A stretch of 62,390 nucleotides of DNA from Elusimicrobia bacterium GWD2_63_28 (GCA_001799895.1 MGUI01000058.1:1-62390); one strand, 5' to 3'; numbered from the stretch's first letter, positions 44,789-54,401 are shown. Program-made: numbers and translations. The notes: generated from the sequence alone by a model not told the origin.

Positions 44789-47392
44789 CTATTTCAGCCC
44801 CTGCAGGCGCTGCGCTATGGCGGCGTTGCCCGGCTCCTGCTGCAGGAACCTCCCCCACTCGGCGCGGGCCAGGTCCAGGCTCCCCTCCTTCTCGTAGATG
44901 ACGGCCAGGCCGTAGCGGGCCTGGTTGTCGCTGTGATTGTCCCTCAGCAGGCGCTGCAGCGCGGCCTTGGCCTCCGGCAGCCTGTCGGCCTTGAAATAGA
45001 GCTTGGCGCGCAGCAGCTGCGCCCTGGCCGCCGAGGGATCGTAGGCCAGCAGCTTGTCCGCGGCCGCCAGGTGCGCAGGCTTTATCGCGGCTTCGGCGGC
45101 GATCTGGTCCAGGCGCAGGTACTCGCGCAGCCACCCCAGGTCCGGATCTTCCTTCAGGCCCAGCTGGCGCGACACGCCCGTCAGGTTCTCCACCAGCATC
45201 CGGTTGCCCGGGTCGGCGCGCACGGCGCGCGCGTAGGCGGCGTGGGCCTCTTTGTAATTCTTGAGCAGCGTGTAAAAATAGCCCAGCGTGTTCCACATGT
45301 TGGGGTCGTTGGGGAAGATCTTCACCGCCTCGGTCATGTCAGCGGCGGCGCGGGCGGCCACGGCCGCCCTGTCGGGGCTGGCGAGGTAAACCTCGGCCAG
45401 GGCCTGCCAGGTGGTGGGGTTCAGCGGGTTTATCACCGACGACACCTGCAAATTCTTCAACGCCTCTTCGTTCCTGCCCAGGCGCTTGAGTATGATGGCC
45501 AGGTTGAAATAGATCTCGTCGTAGCCGGCGTTGGACTTGAGCGCCTCGCCGTAGGCCCAGGCCCCCTTCTCCAGGTCTCCCGAGCGCACGTAGGCGTTGC
45601 CGTACTCGTAGTTGGTGTTCACCTCGCGGGGATGCGCCTCCCAGGCGGCGCGCAGCTGCTCCACGGCCTGCGCCACGGCGTTGCCGCGCATGGCGCGGAA
45701 GCCGTTGAAATAAAGGAACTCGCGCCTGAACTGGCCCTGCCAGAACCAGATGCCCGCCAGGCAGCCGGCGATCAGCAGCCAGGCCAGCGCCGCCGAGGCG
45801 CGCGGCCGGCGCCACGGCGCGCCAGGCCCGGCGCCGGTGGTCTTGAGCGCCAGCGCCCCCGCGGTCCACCAGAAGGCGAGCGCGGGCACGGCGAAATGGA
45901 TGGACACATTGAGCAGGTTGTCGGCCAGCGCCCCGACGAGCCCCGCGGCCAGCGGCACGGCGCCGTAGCGGGCCTGCTCTCCGGCGGAGCGGTAGAAGCG
46001 CCAGAAGCCGTAGAACAGCGTAACCAGCACCCACAGGTAGGCGCCCAGGCCGAGCAGGCCGGCCTGCGACCACTGCTCCAGGATCTCGTTATGCGCGTTG
46101 TTGGCGTGCGTGCGCAGGCCGCGCATCACCGGGAAATTGGACATCAGCCGGCCCTGGTAGAAAGGGTAGAAAAGTTCGAACTGCCCCCAGCCCTTGCCCA
46201 GCAGCGGGTTCTCCAGCCCCATCTGCCAGGCGCTGGTCCAGATGAGCAGGCGCTGGTGGAAGGAAGCGTAGGTGCGCCCGTCGTCGCCGCCCAGGCTGAC
46301 CGCCGCCGGGGACTGTATGCCCAGGACGGCCTCGGAAACGCGGTCGGCCAGGCCCGAGCTGAACGGCTTCAGGGAGTCCGACGGCCACATCGCCACGAGC
46401 AGCAGCGCCGCGGCGAAGAAAGGGTAGAGGAATTTTTTATTGGCCTTCAGCTGGGCGCGGTGCGAGGCGAAGGCGAACAGGCAGCCCAGGGCCGCGGCCG
46501 CGCCTATCCACGACGAGCGCGTGAGGCTGGCCATCAGCATGCCGAGATAGGAAAGAAAAACCAGCCCGTAGTAAAAGCGCTGCGGCAGCGTGCGCGCCTT
46601 CATCAGCAGCGAGGCCGCCAGGGGCAGGAAGATGACCACGTACGTGGAGATGAAGTTGGGGTTGCCGAAGGTGGAGACCGAGCGGTTGCCGTAGGGGTTG
46701 AGCAGCTTGGCCCACACCAGCTCGAGGCGGAAATATTCCAGGATGCCGTACAGCGCGGCTACCGCCCCGGCCGACATGGCCAGGTGCAGTATGTCCTCCT
46801 GCCGGCAGCGCTTTATCAGCAGCCAGACGGCGGTGAAGCCCGTCACCCAGACCAGGAAGCCGTAGGGGTCGAAAAGCCGGTCGAACAGGCCGTCGCCCGA
46901 CGGCGGCATCTTAAGCCAGGGAAACAGGAACCACAGCGCCCCCCAGCCCAGGATGAAGACCAGCCATTCCCCGGCGGGCACTTCCTGGTCGCTCCCCCCG
47001 TAGGGCACGCTGAGCGACAGGTAAAAAACCCCGACGCAGTTGACCAGGTAGAACAGCCCGGCCTTGAGGCCCTCGGACTGTATGGCGGGCCTGAAGAACT
47101 CCGCGTGGCCGAACCAGGCCCACGCGAACGAGGCCAGGTAGACCAGGCCCAGCGCGGCCAGCGGCTTGCCCAGGGGCGTGGCGGGCAGCAGCCAGGCCCC
47201 GCGCTTTATGGAATAGAACAGGAACAGCGCCCCGGCCGCCAGCACCGAGACGTTGAGCAGCGTTATCTGCAGGTAGTAGGGATTGCGGGTGAGCCCGGTG
47301 AAGAAGATCAGCGGCGACACGAAAAAAGCGGCCGCCAGCAGGAAGACCAGCGGCGCTCGGGGTACGGGGAGGTTGTTTTCCGTGTTTGCCAT
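44789..47392 (-). CDS. O-antigen-ligase-like membrane protein with C-terminal TPRs
   Basis: An 867-residue protein with about 12 membrane spans in the first ~530 residues and TPR repeats after ~560. The Wzy_C/WaaL signature is visible: STFGNPNFISTYVV, a periplasmic loop with an Arg/Tyr-rich region, and RTHANNAHNEILEQWSQAGL. The family transfers undecaprenyl-linked glycans onto lipid A, pilin or another protein. Placement directly before the pilus operon suggests pilin or surface-protein glycosylation. It is a paralogue of the next gene. Confidence 0.85.
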   Translation of the reverse strand: MANTENNLPVPRAPLVFLLAAAFFVSPLIFFTGLTRNPYYLQITLLNVSVLAAGALFLFYSIKRGAWLLPATPLGKPLAALGLVYLASFAWAWFGHAEFFRPAIQSEGLKAGLFYLVNCVGVFYLSLSVPYGGSDQEVPAGEWLVFILGWGALWFLFPWLKMPPSGDGLFDRLFDPYGFLVWVTGFTAVWLLIKRCRQEDILHLAMSAGAVAALYGILEYFRLELVWAKLLNPYGNRSVSTFGNPNFISTYVVIFLPLAASLLMKARTLPQRFYYGLVFLSYLGMLMASLTRSSWIGAAAALGCLFAFASHRAQLKANKKFLYPFFAAALLLVAMWPSDSLKPFSSGLADRVSEAVLGIQSPAAVSLGGDDGRTYASFHQRLLIWTSAWQMGLENPLLGKGWGQFELFYPFYQGRLMSNFPVMRGLRTHANNAHNEILEQWSQAGLLGLGAYLWVLVTLFYGFWRFYRSAGEQARYGAVPLAAGLVGALADNLLNVSIHFAVPALAFWWTAGALALKTTGAGPGAPWRRPRASAALAWLLIAGCLAGIWFWQGQFRREFLYFNGFRAMRGNAVAQAVEQLRAAWEAHPREVNTNYEYGNAYVRSGDLEKGAWAYGEALKSNAGYDEIYFNLAIILKRLGRNEEALKNLQVSSVINPLNPTTWQALAEVYLASPDRAAVAARAAADMTEAVKIFPNDPNMWNTLGYFYTLLKNYKEAHAAYARAVRADPGNRMLVENLTGVSRQLGLKEDPDLGWLREYLRLDQIAAEAAIKPAHLAAADKLLAYDPSAARAQLLRAKLYFKADRLPEAKAALQRLLRDNHSDNQARYGLAVIYEKEGSLDLARAEWGRFLQQEPGNAAIAQRLQGLK

Positions 47393-47401
47393 GCCGGGGA
47401 T

Positions 47402-49882
47402 TTATTTTACCGGGGCCTCCGCGGCCAAATGCGGGAACCGGGAGTAAACCACCTGCAGGTTGCGGCGCGCCTGCTCGTAGGCCGGGTCCTTCCCGAGGGC
47501 CAGCCGGTAATGCCGCGCGGCCTCGGGGAACTTTCCCAGCGCGTACTGCACGTTGGCCAGCAGGGTATAAGCCTCGGCGGTGCCGTGGTTATGGTCCTTC
47601 TTGTAGCACTTCCAGGCCGTTACGTTATTAAGGTACTCGCGCTCGGCGCCCTTCAGGTCCTGCCGCATGATGTAGATCTGCGCCCGGCGGTAATAGTTAG
47701 GCTGGTAGACCGGGTCCACGTGCTGGTAAAGGTCGTAGCGGGCCATGGCCTTGTCCAGGAATTCCTGCGCCTCTTTCGGCTTGCCCTGGCGCATCATGTG
47801 GTCGTGCATCTTCAGGTAGAGAGTGCCCACCTGGTGGTGCATCTGCACGTAGTTGGGCGCGATGGCGCGCACGTGCTCGTAGGCGTCCATGGCGCGCTCG
47901 TAGTCGTCGCGGGGGATCGCTTCTTTGGGCGGCAGCGGGATGCCGGCCAGCGCCTTCAGCTTGTCGAGGCGCCCGGGAACGGGCACGGCCGCGGGGTCGC
48001 CCCACTCCGGCCTGTAAGCCTTGTTCATGTCGAAGCGGTCGTTGAAGACGTTGCCGGTGAAGTAGTACGGCATGATGAAGAACTGGTTGAGGCTGTTGAC
48101 CCGCTTGTAGTAGCCTATGGCCTCTTCCCACTTGCCCTGCTTGGAGAAGAAGATGGCCATGTTGTGGTAGACGTCGCCCTTGAACCAGCCCCAGAAATAA
48201 TAGATAGGGAACAGGGTGAGCAGTATCACCACCGGCACGGCGGCCGAGGTGCCCTTCAGCATGACCCCGCCGAAGGAATAGACCGCGTAGCCCACGCACA
48301 TCAGCATCAGCGCCCAGGCGATGTTCCACTGCAGTATCTCGCCGCTGGCCACGTAGTTGCGCAGCGGGCCCTGCAGCTCGCTGAACTCGCCCAGCACCAG
48401 CCAGGCGGTGTAGAGCACCGCGGCCAGGCCGGCGCCGCGGCCTAGCCAGAGGCCCCACTGGAACCCCTTGTGCAGCCCGGTGTTCTCGTCGCGCGCCCCC
48501 TTCTCGGGCTGCGCCTCTTCCTTGTAATGCAGCTCCCACAGCGCGTGGCCGCGCGCCAGGGCTATAATCACGCCGGGCAGCAGGCCCAGGTAAACGCCCG
48601 ACGACACGAACCGCATGCTGACGTCGGTGAAATTATGCGCGAGCATCCCCAGCAGCGCCGTCAGGTAGCCCAGCAGGTCGTAGGCCAGCGGGGGCGGCCG
48701 CGCGCCCTTCAGGTTGGCGGTCAGCGCGCTCAGGCCGCGCAGGCCCACCGTGGTCACGAAAATTATCATCCACAGGTACAGCCCGCCGCCGATAATGCCG
48801 TTGTCCATCCACTGCTCAAGGTGCTCGTTCTCGGCGTGGTCGGTCTCGGTGTTATGCTTGCCCTCTATATGGAAGATCTCCGGGCGGCGGAAGGACGGGT
48901 AGACCACCTTGAAGCTGCCCACGCCCACGCCGGCCAGCGGGTGGGTCTCTATCATCTCCCAGGTGGAAAGCCAGGTGTTCACGCGGAAGCTGACCGAGAT
49001 GGGGTTCTTATGGGCGTAATAAAAAACGCCGCCCAGGGCCACGGCGGGCACCAGGGCCGCGAACAGCAGGAACTTCAGCTTGCTGATGTGCAGCTTCTCG
49101 CTGAGGAAGAAGTAGCCGTAGAACACCGCGAAGATGAACGACATGATGGCGAAGCCCAGCCACGCGCCCTTGGTTTCGGTGGCGTAGAGGCAGATGAGGT
49201 CCATCACTATCAGCGGCAGCAGGAACACCGAGCGGCGCTTCAGGAACTGCGTCACGATGATGGGCAGGATGAGCACCAGGAAGTTGCCGAAGAAGTTGGG
49301 GTTGCCGTAGGTGGAGAAGACGCGCGGCCCGAAGGCCCAGCGCCACACGAACGGGTCCAGCCCGGGGCCCATGTCCTTGGGCGGGAAGAAGCGCGTGTCG
49401 AGGAACTGCACTATGCCGTAGAGGATGGCGATATACGCAGTGAGCAGCAGGATCTTGGTCAGGCGCTCCACGGCCTCGGCGGTGAACTCGCGGATGATGA
49501 TGAGCGTCACCGACATGTACAGCAAATAGCGCACGAAGTCGTCCACGCTGGGGCCCTTGTAGGGCGCGCTGATAAAAGAGACCACCACGTACACGAGGTA
49601 GGCGAAGAACGGCGCCAGGAAAACGAAGTCCTCGCGGCGGAAGGCCTTGCGGCCCTCCAGCACCAGCAGCGAGACCCACAGGCCCACCAGGCCGAAGCCG
49701 CCCATCTGCAGCAGGGTTATCTTGACCTGCGCGGAGTCGTAGGTGCGCAGGTAGAAGGTGTCGGAGATAAGGAGGTAGAGTATCGGCAGCCACCACCAGA
49801 TGGCCTTGCGGGCGAAACTGACCCCGGGAGCGAAATTGATGCCTTCGAACTCTGGAACCGGGAGGTTAGTTTTTTTTGCCAT
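47402..49882 (-). CDS. O-antigen-ligase-like membrane protein with C-terminal TPRs (paralogue)
   Basis: An 826-residue paralogue of the downstream protein. It has the same layout: ~12 spans to about residue 560, then TPRs. The GNPNFFGNFLVL segment and HAENEHLEQWMDNGI motif are conserved. Two ligase-like copies in tandem suggest different acceptors or successive steps. There is no strong Shine-Dalgarno before the ATG. The tRNA-Thr gene lies ~60 bases upstream on the same strand, so the two may share a transcript. Confidence 0.85.
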   Translation of the reverse strand: MAKKTNLPVPEFEGINFAPGVSFARKAIWWWLPILYLLISDTFYLRTYDSAQVKITLLQMGGFGLVGLWVSLLVLEGRKAFRREDFVFLAPFFAYLVYVVVSFISAPYKGPSVDDFVRYLLYMSVTLIIIREFTAEAVERLTKILLLTAYIAILYGIVQFLDTRFFPPKDMGPGLDPFVWRWAFGPRVFSTYGNPNFFGNFLVLILPIIVTQFLKRRSVFLLPLIVMDLICLYATETKGAWLGFAIMSFIFAVFYGYFFLSEKLHISKLKFLLFAALVPAVALGGVFYYAHKNPISVSFRVNTWLSTWEMIETHPLAGVGVGSFKVVYPSFRRPEIFHIEGKHNTETDHAENEHLEQWMDNGIIGGGLYLWMIIFVTTVGLRGLSALTANLKGARPPPLAYDLLGYLTALLGMLAHNFTDVSMRFVSSGVYLGLLPGVIIALARGHALWELHYKEEAQPEKGARDENTGLHKGFQWGLWLGRGAGLAAVLYTAWLVLGEFSELQGPLRNYVASGEILQWNIAWALMLMCVGYAVYSFGGVMLKGTSAAVPVVILLTLFPIYYFWGWFKGDVYHNMAIFFSKQGKWEEAIGYYKRVNSLNQFFIMPYYFTGNVFNDRFDMNKAYRPEWGDPAAVPVPGRLDKLKALAGIPLPPKEAIPRDDYERAMDAYEHVRAIAPNYVQMHHQVGTLYLKMHDHMMRQGKPKEAQEFLDKAMARYDLYQHVDPVYQPNYYRRAQIYIMRQDLKGAEREYLNNVTAWKCYKKDHNHGTAEAYTLLANVQYALGKFPEAARHYRLALGKDPAYEQARRNLQVVYSRFPHLAAEAPVK

Positions 49883-49941
49883 GATTTACGGAGGAACTGA
49901 GGAAGGAACTGCTGTAAACCCCTGTAATGCGGAAAAATTTT

Positions 49942-50014
49942 AGCCGAGGATGGGACTTGAACCCACAACCTGTCGCTTACGAAGCGAATGCTCTACCAAT
50001 TGAGCTACCTCGGC
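49942..50014 (-). tRNA. tRNA-Thr (anticodon CGU)
   Basis: On the minus strand a 73-base cloverleaf is visible. The acceptor arms GCCGAGG/CCTCGGC are fully paired, the D-arm is GCTC...GAGC, the anticodon loop TTCGTAA has CGT, and the T-arm GTGGG-TTCAAGT-CCCAT has one wobble pair. The anticodon stem has one end mismatch (27-43). CGT at 34-36 reads ACG, hence threonine. CCA is not encoded. Confidence 0.95.
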
Positions 50015-50079
50015 AACTGAATATCAATTATATAGTAATTTTAAACGAAATTCAAAAGTATTCTAATAGAGGCGGCCAT

Positions 50080-50102
50080 CTATCGAGGCTTCGCCTCGAT
50101 AG
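50080..50102. repeat. Short palindromic hairpin repeat (copy 1)
   Basis: A 10-bp perfect stem (50080-50089 with 50093-50102) and a TTC loop. The identical 23 bases occur at 61679-61701. In both places the hairpin lies within ~15 bases downstream of the stop codon of a minus-strand gene, so it may be a shared 3' mRNA-end element or a REP-like repeat. Confidence 0.75.
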
Positions 50103-50114
50103 CGAGGTCCGGGA

Positions 50115-50657
50115 TCAGCCCCGGAGTTCGGCGCGGCTGGGGGCGGCGTTCTTACGGTAGTCTGCCGCGGCGGCGAGCAGCCATTTCAGGTGAAAGGCCT
50201 GGGTGTGATAGGCCGAAACGTAGTTCACGTCTGTGTCGCAGGCGTACTTGTGCCGCTTCTGGCATTCCTCCAGCGGGCAGGCTACGCAGGAAAGATTCAC
50301 CTTGTAGCCGACAGAGTGCATGGCCTCAGCGACAGCCTGCAGGGGCCCGTCGGTGTCTCCTAGGATCTCCATCACGATGTTCTTCCTCTCGGCCATGGTC
50401 CGCTGCGCTATTTTTAATCCCACCGTATCCAGCTCGTTCCTGAAGATGCCGGGGAAGTCGTAGTATTTCCCCTCCGTGAACATGGCGAAGATCTCCGCGG
50501 CGTCGAGGTGCACATAGCCGTCGCCGAACTTCTGCCTGCGCAGCGTGGTCTTGCCCGCGCCTATGCAGCCGGTGACCAGCACAAACTGCGGGCTTTTATC
50601 TTTTGCCCCGGCGGGCTTAACGACTTTTCCTGTTTTGGTTGTTTTTCGGTTTGTCAT
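50115..50657 (-). CDS. Zeta-toxin-family P-loop kinase
   Basis: A 180-residue P-loop protein with Walker A GCIGAGKT (30-37), HLDAAEIF after it, and the overall layout of zeta-toxin/AAA_33 proteins, which phosphorylate UDP-N-acetylglucosamine or other small substrates. It has a positively charged N-terminal tail. No epsilon-type antitoxin gene is adjacent, so it may be a stand-alone metabolic kinase rather than a toxin. A strong Shine-Dalgarno (AAGGAGG) precedes the ATG, with a TATATAT box upstream. Confidence 0.75.
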   Translation of the reverse strand: MTNRKTTKTGKVVKPAGAKDKSPQFVLVTGCIGAGKTTLRRQKFGDGYVHLDAAEIFAMFTEGKYYDFPGIFRNELDTVGLKIAQRTMAERKNIVMEILGDTDGPLQAVAEAMHSVGYKVNLSCVACPLEECQKRHKYACDTDVNYVSAYHTQAFHLKWLLAAAADYRKNAAPSRAELRG

Positions 50658-50698
50658 TTTTATTCCTCCTTCCTGTCATATATAGTGTAACAACAGGC

Positions 50699-50718
50699 CG
50701 CGACAGAGGGCTGTCGCG
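50699..50718. terminator. Hairpin downstream of the 349-residue protein gene
   Basis: An 8-bp perfect stem (50699-50706 with 50711-50718) with a 4-base loop lies about 40 bases after the stop of the upstream minus-strand gene and just before the promoter of the zeta-like gene. TGTTGTT follows on the minus strand, a weak U-tract. Confidence 0.5.
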
Positions 50719-50757
50719 ACGGAGAAAGCGAAAAAAGGCTAAGGATAGACCGCGCCG

Positions 50758-51807
50758 CTATTTATCGCCGGGGCCCAGGTAAATGGCGCGGGCGGCGTCC
50801 ACGTAGTGGGTGTCCTGGCCGCAGGTTATTTGCCACAGGAAGTTGCGGCCGGGTACCGGCGAATGGCCGGTTTTGAAGTTCTGCAGTTTCATGAAGAGGT
50901 CGCCGCAGCCGGCCAGTACGCCGTCGGGCAAGGCCGCCAGGGCGGCGTCGCTGTCCACAAAAGTATTCGGCAGGCGGTTGAAGGCGCGCAGGTAGGCGCT
51001 GTTCTTGTCGCGGCAGTCCGTCTCGTCCAGCTCCACCTGCTTGTAGGGATCCTTCTGGCCGGGGCAGTGCATCATGAAAGCCCAGTCGCCGCCGCCGGGC
51101 ACGGGCGCGGGCGTGCCGTCGGGCTTTACATAGGCTTCGGCGCAGATCAAATACGCGCCGCGGTAGCGCCGGGTCATGGCCTCCAGCCGGCGGGGCAGGG
51201 CCCTGGCGGCGGTTTGGCGCACCAGTTCGGCCGGCAGCTTGCCGCGCAGCTTCTTGGCCGCCTTCAGCGTCCCCCCCGACTCGGACCAGACTATGGTGCC
51301 GTCGCAGCCGCGCAGGAATACTTCGGGGCCGCGGGAGATGCGCCAGAAGCAGCCGGCCGGGCGCTCGCCTTCGGCCGGCAGCCATGAGGCACGCATTAAA
51401 ATGTCGCGCTTGCCGGGCGTGGCGCCGGAGAAATTGCCGTCTTCTATCAGCGGCTGCAGGTTCTTCTCGCTGCTGCGCACAAAAGTATGCAGGGGCCGCA
51501 CCGGTTCTTCATAAGGCGCGGCGGGCGTAAACTTGGCCGCCTTTATTATTTTATTGCCGCAGGCCTGAACCTTGCCCCACTGTTCGCCGTCATGGAATTC
51601 GTAGGTCCAGGCATTGGACTTGCCGCAGGGTATCTCGCCTGTGGAGCCGGTTAAGCCCTCGATGGCTATCAACCTGGCCCCCGGCCATTTAGCGGCGGCC
51701 GCCGCCTGCGCCGCCTTGCGCCCCTCGGCCGAGCCGGCCGCCACGGCTGGCGTTGCAGCCGCGGCCAGAGTTGCCGCCGCGCAGAACAGAACCGCTATCT
51801 TTCTCAT
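50758..51807 (-). CDS. Secreted protein of unknown function
   Basis: A 349-residue protein with a clear signal peptide (MRKIAVLFCAAATLAAAATP, cleavage near AVAAG). The mature part has at least six scattered cysteines and several Trp/Gly-rich beta-like segments (GCFWRISRGPEVFLRGCDG). I recognise no family. It is probably periplasmic and disulfide-stabilised. A perfect extended -10 lies 6 bases before its ATG, with no Shine-Dalgarno, so leaderless translation is predicted. Confidence 0.75.
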   Translation of the reverse strand: MRKIAVLFCAAATLAAAATPAVAAGSAEGRKAAQAAAAAKWPGARLIAIEGLTGSTGEIPCGKSNAWTYEFHDGEQWGKVQACGNKIIKAAKFTPAAPYEEPVRPLHTFVRSSEKNLQPLIEDGNFSGATPGKRDILMRASWLPAEGERPAGCFWRISRGPEVFLRGCDGTIVWSESGGTLKAAKKLRGKLPAELVRQTAARALPRRLEAMTRRYRGAYLICAEAYVKPDGTPAPVPGGGDWAFMMHCPGQKDPYKQVELDETDCRDKNSAYLRAFNRLPNTFVDSDAALAALPDGVLAGCGDLFMKLQNFKTGHSPVPGRNFLWQITCGQDTHYVDAARAIYLGPGDK

Positions 51808-51813
51808 TCAAAA

Positions 51814-51824
51814 ATTATAGCAAA
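51814..51824 (-). promoter_or_regulatory. Extended -10 promoter, predicted leaderless start
   Basis: On the minus strand TTTGCTATAAT (TGn plus perfect TATAAT at 51819 to 51814) ends exactly 6 bases before the ATG at 51807. It matches the arrangement at 11544-11561. The terminator hairpin of the upstream gene directly abuts it. Confidence 0.65.
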
Positions 51825-51885
51825 GCCCCGGAACGCCCGGGGCCTTGCGGCCGGGGAAAAGGAGCCCGTAGCCTTTCCCCCGGCC
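51825..51885. terminator. Tandem hairpins after the VIT-VWA gene
   Basis: Two stems follow the stop at 51893 on the minus strand: a ~13-bp stem (51849-51861 with 51873-51885, one G-T pair) and a 7-bp GC stem (51825-51831 with 51837-51843), the latter followed by TTTGCTATAATTTTT. They probably end the VIT-VWA transcript before the next promoter. Confidence 0.6.
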
Positions 51886-51892
51886 AAAGACA

Positions 51893-54373
51893 CTATTTCA
51901 GTTCAGCCAGCGCCTGCCCCGCGCCCTGCAGCTCGGCGCGTATGTCGGAGCGGCTCAGGTGGGGCCCGCCCTTCAGCGCGCCGGTCACGGCCGCCTTGCC
52001 GTCCAGCCCGGCGGGCTGCCTGGCCTTAAGGTAGGCCCAGGCGTTGCGCAGCGCGGCGTCCAGATTGCCGCCGAAGAGCCCCCTGGCCTTAACCAGGGCC
52101 AGCAGGGCCAGGGCGTGATCGGCCACCGACACCTTGCTGCCGTCGGGCTCGGTGAAGGCGCCCGAGCCATCCTGCAGCGACACCAGCTGCCTGGCCAGCC
52201 GCTGCGAAGGCTCTGTCAGCAGTTCCGCGGCCAGCGCGGCCACCCGTGACGCGCCCGAGGCCTGCGCCGCGGCCATAGCCTTGTCGCTTTCGGCCTCATT
52301 GCGGGCGCCGCCCCCGTCCGCGGTGGAAGCGCTGAGCCGGTAGGAGAAGCCTAAGCTCTGGGAATAAGTCTCGCCCTTGGCCTGCGAGAACTTGCCGCGC
52401 ACCGCGGCTATTACGCCCGAAACCCCGTATTTGGCGCCGGGAGCCGCGCTAATGACGCCGCCGCTAGCCCCGCCCGTGCTGCCGCCGAAGAAGCCCTCGT
52501 ACCTGGTGCCCTCGGGCAGCTCGCTCTCTACGGGCACCAGCAGCGGCTTCTGGCCCGCGGTTGCGGTGCTGCGGTCCACCGCCACGAAAGAAGTGTACTG
52601 CGTAACCAGCTTATGCCGCAGGGCCAGTTTCACGATGTCCTCTTTCAGGCCGGGGTCGGGGTTGCCGTACATCTCGCGGGTAAGCTCTGCTATGCGCGCC
52701 CGGGCCCACAGCGGCCCCATGGCGGCGTTGGCCGCCTCGCGTTCAGGCAGGTTCACGTCCACCGACATCTTCCACGGCTTGCCGCGCATCTTGCCGCGCA
52801 GGGTTGCGGTCTGGCTGCCGCTGTCCTTATACCGGGCGTGTATGAACACCGGCTGCCCGGCGAAGAGGTCCGGCAGGGCGGCGGGCGTAGCGTCCAGCAC
52901 GTCCAGGCCGTTCCAGTCCAGGGCCAGGTCGGTCAGCACCGGCTTGGATATCCTGTCGTAGAACCGCTCTATCATCTTCTCCAGCTTGGCGGGCTTTTCG
53001 TCCTGGCGCACATATTCCACCGTACCCTTGCCCAGCACGGCCATTTCCTCCAGCAGGAAGCGGTTCGGCGACGAACCCACGCCGAGAGGAAAGATGCGGC
53101 TGTTGTTGAGGTGCTTCTTTACAAAGCCCAGTATCTCCCTGTCGTCGCCCACAAAACCGTCCGTCATGAAGAGCACTATGCGCATGCGTTCGGGGTCTTT
53201 GGGGAATTCCAGCACCTTCTGCAGGGCGTCCAGCATCTCGGTGCCGCCGCCGCCGCGCAGTTCATTGATGACGGAGCGGCCCAGCGCCACGTTCTCGGGC
53301 GTATTGCGCAGCGGCCGCTCGAAGTGCAGCCGGTTGCCGGAGGCGAAGGTAAAGATCTGGAAGGTGTCGCCGGGGTTCATGCCCTCCAGGCACCGCAGCG
53401 CCGTCTCTTTGGCCGTCTCTATGGGGAAACCGCCCATTGAGCCGGACACGTCCAGCGCGAACACCAGCTCTTTGGGCGTCACCTGCTCCAGCGGGAAATC
53501 CGCGCCGGGCTGCACCATCAGCGTCAGGTAGCCCTCTTTGCCCTCTTTATGCGCCAGCACCGACACGTCCACCATTTTGGCGGAGGGTTCGTAGGTAAGC
53601 AGGAAGTCTTTATTAGGAATACTGTCGTCGGGATCCAGGCCTATCTCGGCGCCGTTCTCCCCCTGCAGCTTCAGCGTAATCTCGTGGGAATTGCTGCGTA
53701 TATTCTTTACGGCTATGCCGGCGTTCAGCTTTACCTCCACCGAGATATCGCGCCCCGAGCGCTGGCCGGGCTTCACCACGGGCGGGGTTATGCGCGAGGC
53801 GTCCTGCACGGCGGCCGCGCCGGGGATGTAGCGCGGGCCCACCGTCATGGGGAAGTTGAACTTGTAGACGCCGTGGTCGTAGCCCAGGTCCTGTATATAC
53901 TTAAGCGTTACCCTTATCTCTTTGCCCGGCGGCAGGTTAGCCACCGACTGGGTGAAGATATTGGGCCGTTCCTGGTCCAGCAGCGCGGCCGTCTGGCCAA
54001 GCGCCTTGGCGGCCTCGTACTCCCGGCGGGCTTCTTCGCGCTTCTTTATCTCTCCCTTTATAGTGCGGCCGGCCACCACCAGCGTCATTTCGTTCACCGC
54101 TGCGTTCTCGGGCAGCGGGAACACGTAGACGGCCTCTATGGGGGCGTCGGCGGGATTGGTGAACACCTGCGTCACCCGCACCTCGGCTACAAAGCCCGAG
54201 ATCTCCGCCTTCACCTCGGTATGTTTAAGGGGCAGTATACGGGGCACGCTGCCGGCGCCCGCTACCTGCATGGAGCCCTCGCCCAGGTCCTGCACCTGGG
54301 CCTGGCCCGGCGTTAAAAGGCCCAGCAGCAGCGCCGGCGCCAGCATTTTGCGGATGAGAGTTAAGGTTTTCAT
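51893..54373 (-). CDS. VIT and von Willebrand factor A domain protein
   Basis: An 826-residue exported protein: signal peptide, a VIT (inter-alpha-trypsin) domain at ~35-160, a VWA domain with MIDAS motif FALDVSGSMGG, and a long C-terminal region with a helical stretch near the end. VIT-VWA proteins bind ligands through a metal-dependent site at the cell surface. I moved the start to the ATG at 54373, which has AGGAGG 4 bases upstream and begins a good signal peptide. It is driven by an ECF-type promoter matching that of the divergent sigma factor, so it belongs to that regulon. Confidence 0.88.
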   Translation of the reverse strand: MKTLTLIRKMLAPALLLGLLTPGQAQVQDLGEGSMQVAGAGSVPRILPLKHTEVKAEISGFVAEVRVTQVFTNPADAPIEAVYVFPLPENAAVNEMTLVVAGRTIKGEIKKREEARREYEAAKALGQTAALLDQERPNIFTQSVANLPPGKEIRVTLKYIQDLGYDHGVYKFNFPMTVGPRYIPGAAAVQDASRITPPVVKPGQRSGRDISVEVKLNAGIAVKNIRSNSHEITLKLQGENGAEIGLDPDDSIPNKDFLLTYEPSAKMVDVSVLAHKEGKEGYLTLMVQPGADFPLEQVTPKELVFALDVSGSMGGFPIETAKETALRCLEGMNPGDTFQIFTFASGNRLHFERPLRNTPENVALGRSVINELRGGGGTEMLDALQKVLEFPKDPERMRIVLFMTDGFVGDDREILGFVKKHLNNSRIFPLGVGSSPNRFLLEEMAVLGKGTVEYVRQDEKPAKLEKMIERFYDRISKPVLTDLALDWNGLDVLDATPAALPDLFAGQPVFIHARYKDSGSQTATLRGKMRGKPWKMSVDVNLPEREAANAAMGPLWARARIAELTREMYGNPDPGLKEDIVKLALRHKLVTQYTSFVAVDRSTATAGQKPLLVPVESELPEGTRYEGFFGGSTGGASGGVISAAPGAKYGVSGVIAAVRGKFSQAKGETYSQSLGFSYRLSASTADGGGARNEAESDKAMAAAQASGASRVAALAAELLTEPSQRLARQLVSLQDGSGAFTEPDGSKVSVADHALALLALVKARGLFGGNLDAALRNAWAYLKARQPAGLDGKAAVTGALKGGPHLSRSDIRAELQGAGQALAELK

Positions 54374-54401
54374 ATAGCCTCCTGAGCTTTGCCTGCACCG
54401 G

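Noticed and set aside
44759..48445. A 1228-residue open frame on the plus strand over the ligase genes
   Set aside because: It is antisense to two O-antigen-ligase-like genes with clear motifs. The protein is low-complexity, rich in Arg, Gly, Ala, Gln and Val, with no domain. Long shadow frames are expected in this GC-rich DNA.
50115..50657. Epsilon-zeta toxin-antitoxin system
   Set aside because: Only the kinase-like protein is present. No small antitoxin frame lies immediately before or after it.
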